From NCBI GenBank assembly GCA_031291305.1, contig JARLJH010000049.1, positions 1-60,445 of the forward strand: a stretch of DNA of 60,445 nt, read 5' to 3'. Within the stretch, counting starts at the first letter, position 1; each line of letters starts with the position of its first letter. Made by a program: the position numbers and the translations under genes. The stretch is from Rhodoferax sp. (GTDB lineage Bacteria; Pseudomonadota; Gammaproteobacteria; Burkholderiales; Burkholderiaceae_C). The notes under the pieces were generated by a model. It had not been told where the DNA came from and did no database searches. It was given only the letters and a program-made list of their open reading frames with translations. This document shows positions 60,308 to 60,445 of this stretch, in pieces.

Positions 60308-60445
60308 GTGTGCCGTGCATGGCACGAATCCAGCCGGGTGCAAGTCCCGGTGCCAGGCTTGTAGAGCCGAAGGCTAGCCAAAGGGCAAGTGCGTCGTCGC
60401 GAGGCGGGGTGCGGAGGAAGCTCAAGGCGAAATCGCAGGGCGATG
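60308..60445 (+). mobile_element. Probable 5' end of a group II intron (runs off the window)
   Basis: GTGTG at the junction matches the GUGYG start of bacterial group II introns. Immediately after, GTGCC/GGCAC and CCGGG/CCCGG form two hairpins, followed by AGCCGAAGGCTAGCC and GGAAGCTCAAGGCGAAATCGC, like domain I of such introns. No reverse-transcriptase frame is reached before the end. Confidence 0.5.

Overview
The window reads as chromosome of a Gram-negative betaproteobacterium of the Burkholderiales, most likely Comamonadaceae close to Rhodoferax/Polaromonas. This rests on a grpE-dnaK-dnaJ operon, a Bug/TctC-type solute-binding protein, a betaproteobacterial trimeric porin ending in Phe, a CopK-like copper protein, a three-gene RecBCD operon, and a moderately high GC content. 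The genus is inference only; there is no rRNA or tRNA gene in the window.

Region by region: 1-2.8 kb holds the 3' end of etfA, an acyl-CoA dehydrogenase and a periplasmic alpha/beta hydrolase. 2.9-9.2 kb (minus strand) holds a beta-CASP metallo-hydrolase, the chaperone operon grpE-dnaK-dnaJ with two sigma-32-like promoters, an FKBP prolyl isomerase and an HxlR-type regulator. 9.4-17.7 kb is mixed housekeeping: ComFB-like protein, MetY, spermidine-synthase-like protein coupled to an orphan GspE-type ATPase, two EamA permeases, a Bug protein and a quinone oxidoreductase. 17.9-21.5 kb holds a CNB-patatin phospholipase and a GAF/HD-GYP protein.

21.8-27.6 kb is a tight three-gene operon: exported TPR-CHAT protease-like protein, exported FecR-domain protein, and a CHASE2 receptor nucleotide cyclase. 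All three put their recognisable sensing or proteolytic parts on the periplasmic side, which suggests a proteolysis-linked signalling system. 27.7-33.4 kb has a fatty acid hydroxylase, an Rrf2 regulator lacking IscR cysteines, an MFS exporter, a porin and the CopK-like protein. 33.6-39.5 kb is an accessory island: an AAA ATPase divergent from a 1473-residue NACHT-WD40 STAND protein, separated by an AT-rich, operator-like region.

39.7-49.2 kb is recC-recB-recD. A 234-bp MITE-like element sits exactly at the recC/recB overlap; its target duplication preserves both the recC stop and the recB start. 49.2-58.0 kb holds a TPR/glycosyltransferase-like protein, a small exported protein, a DHA2 exporter, a PapA/condensation-fold acyltransferase and a transglutaminase-DUF2126 protein. 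58.1-60.4 kb is accessory again: a HigA-like antitoxin beside a decayed Gp49-type toxin, two small unknown genes each followed by an attC-like site, and what looks like the 5' end of a group II intron running off the window.

Two repeat families run through the window. One is a ~55-bp palindromic element found at gene ends, intergenically, and in frame inside recC and recB. The other is a hairpin with conserved loop and variable stems, present twice in opposite orientation near 54.1 kb.
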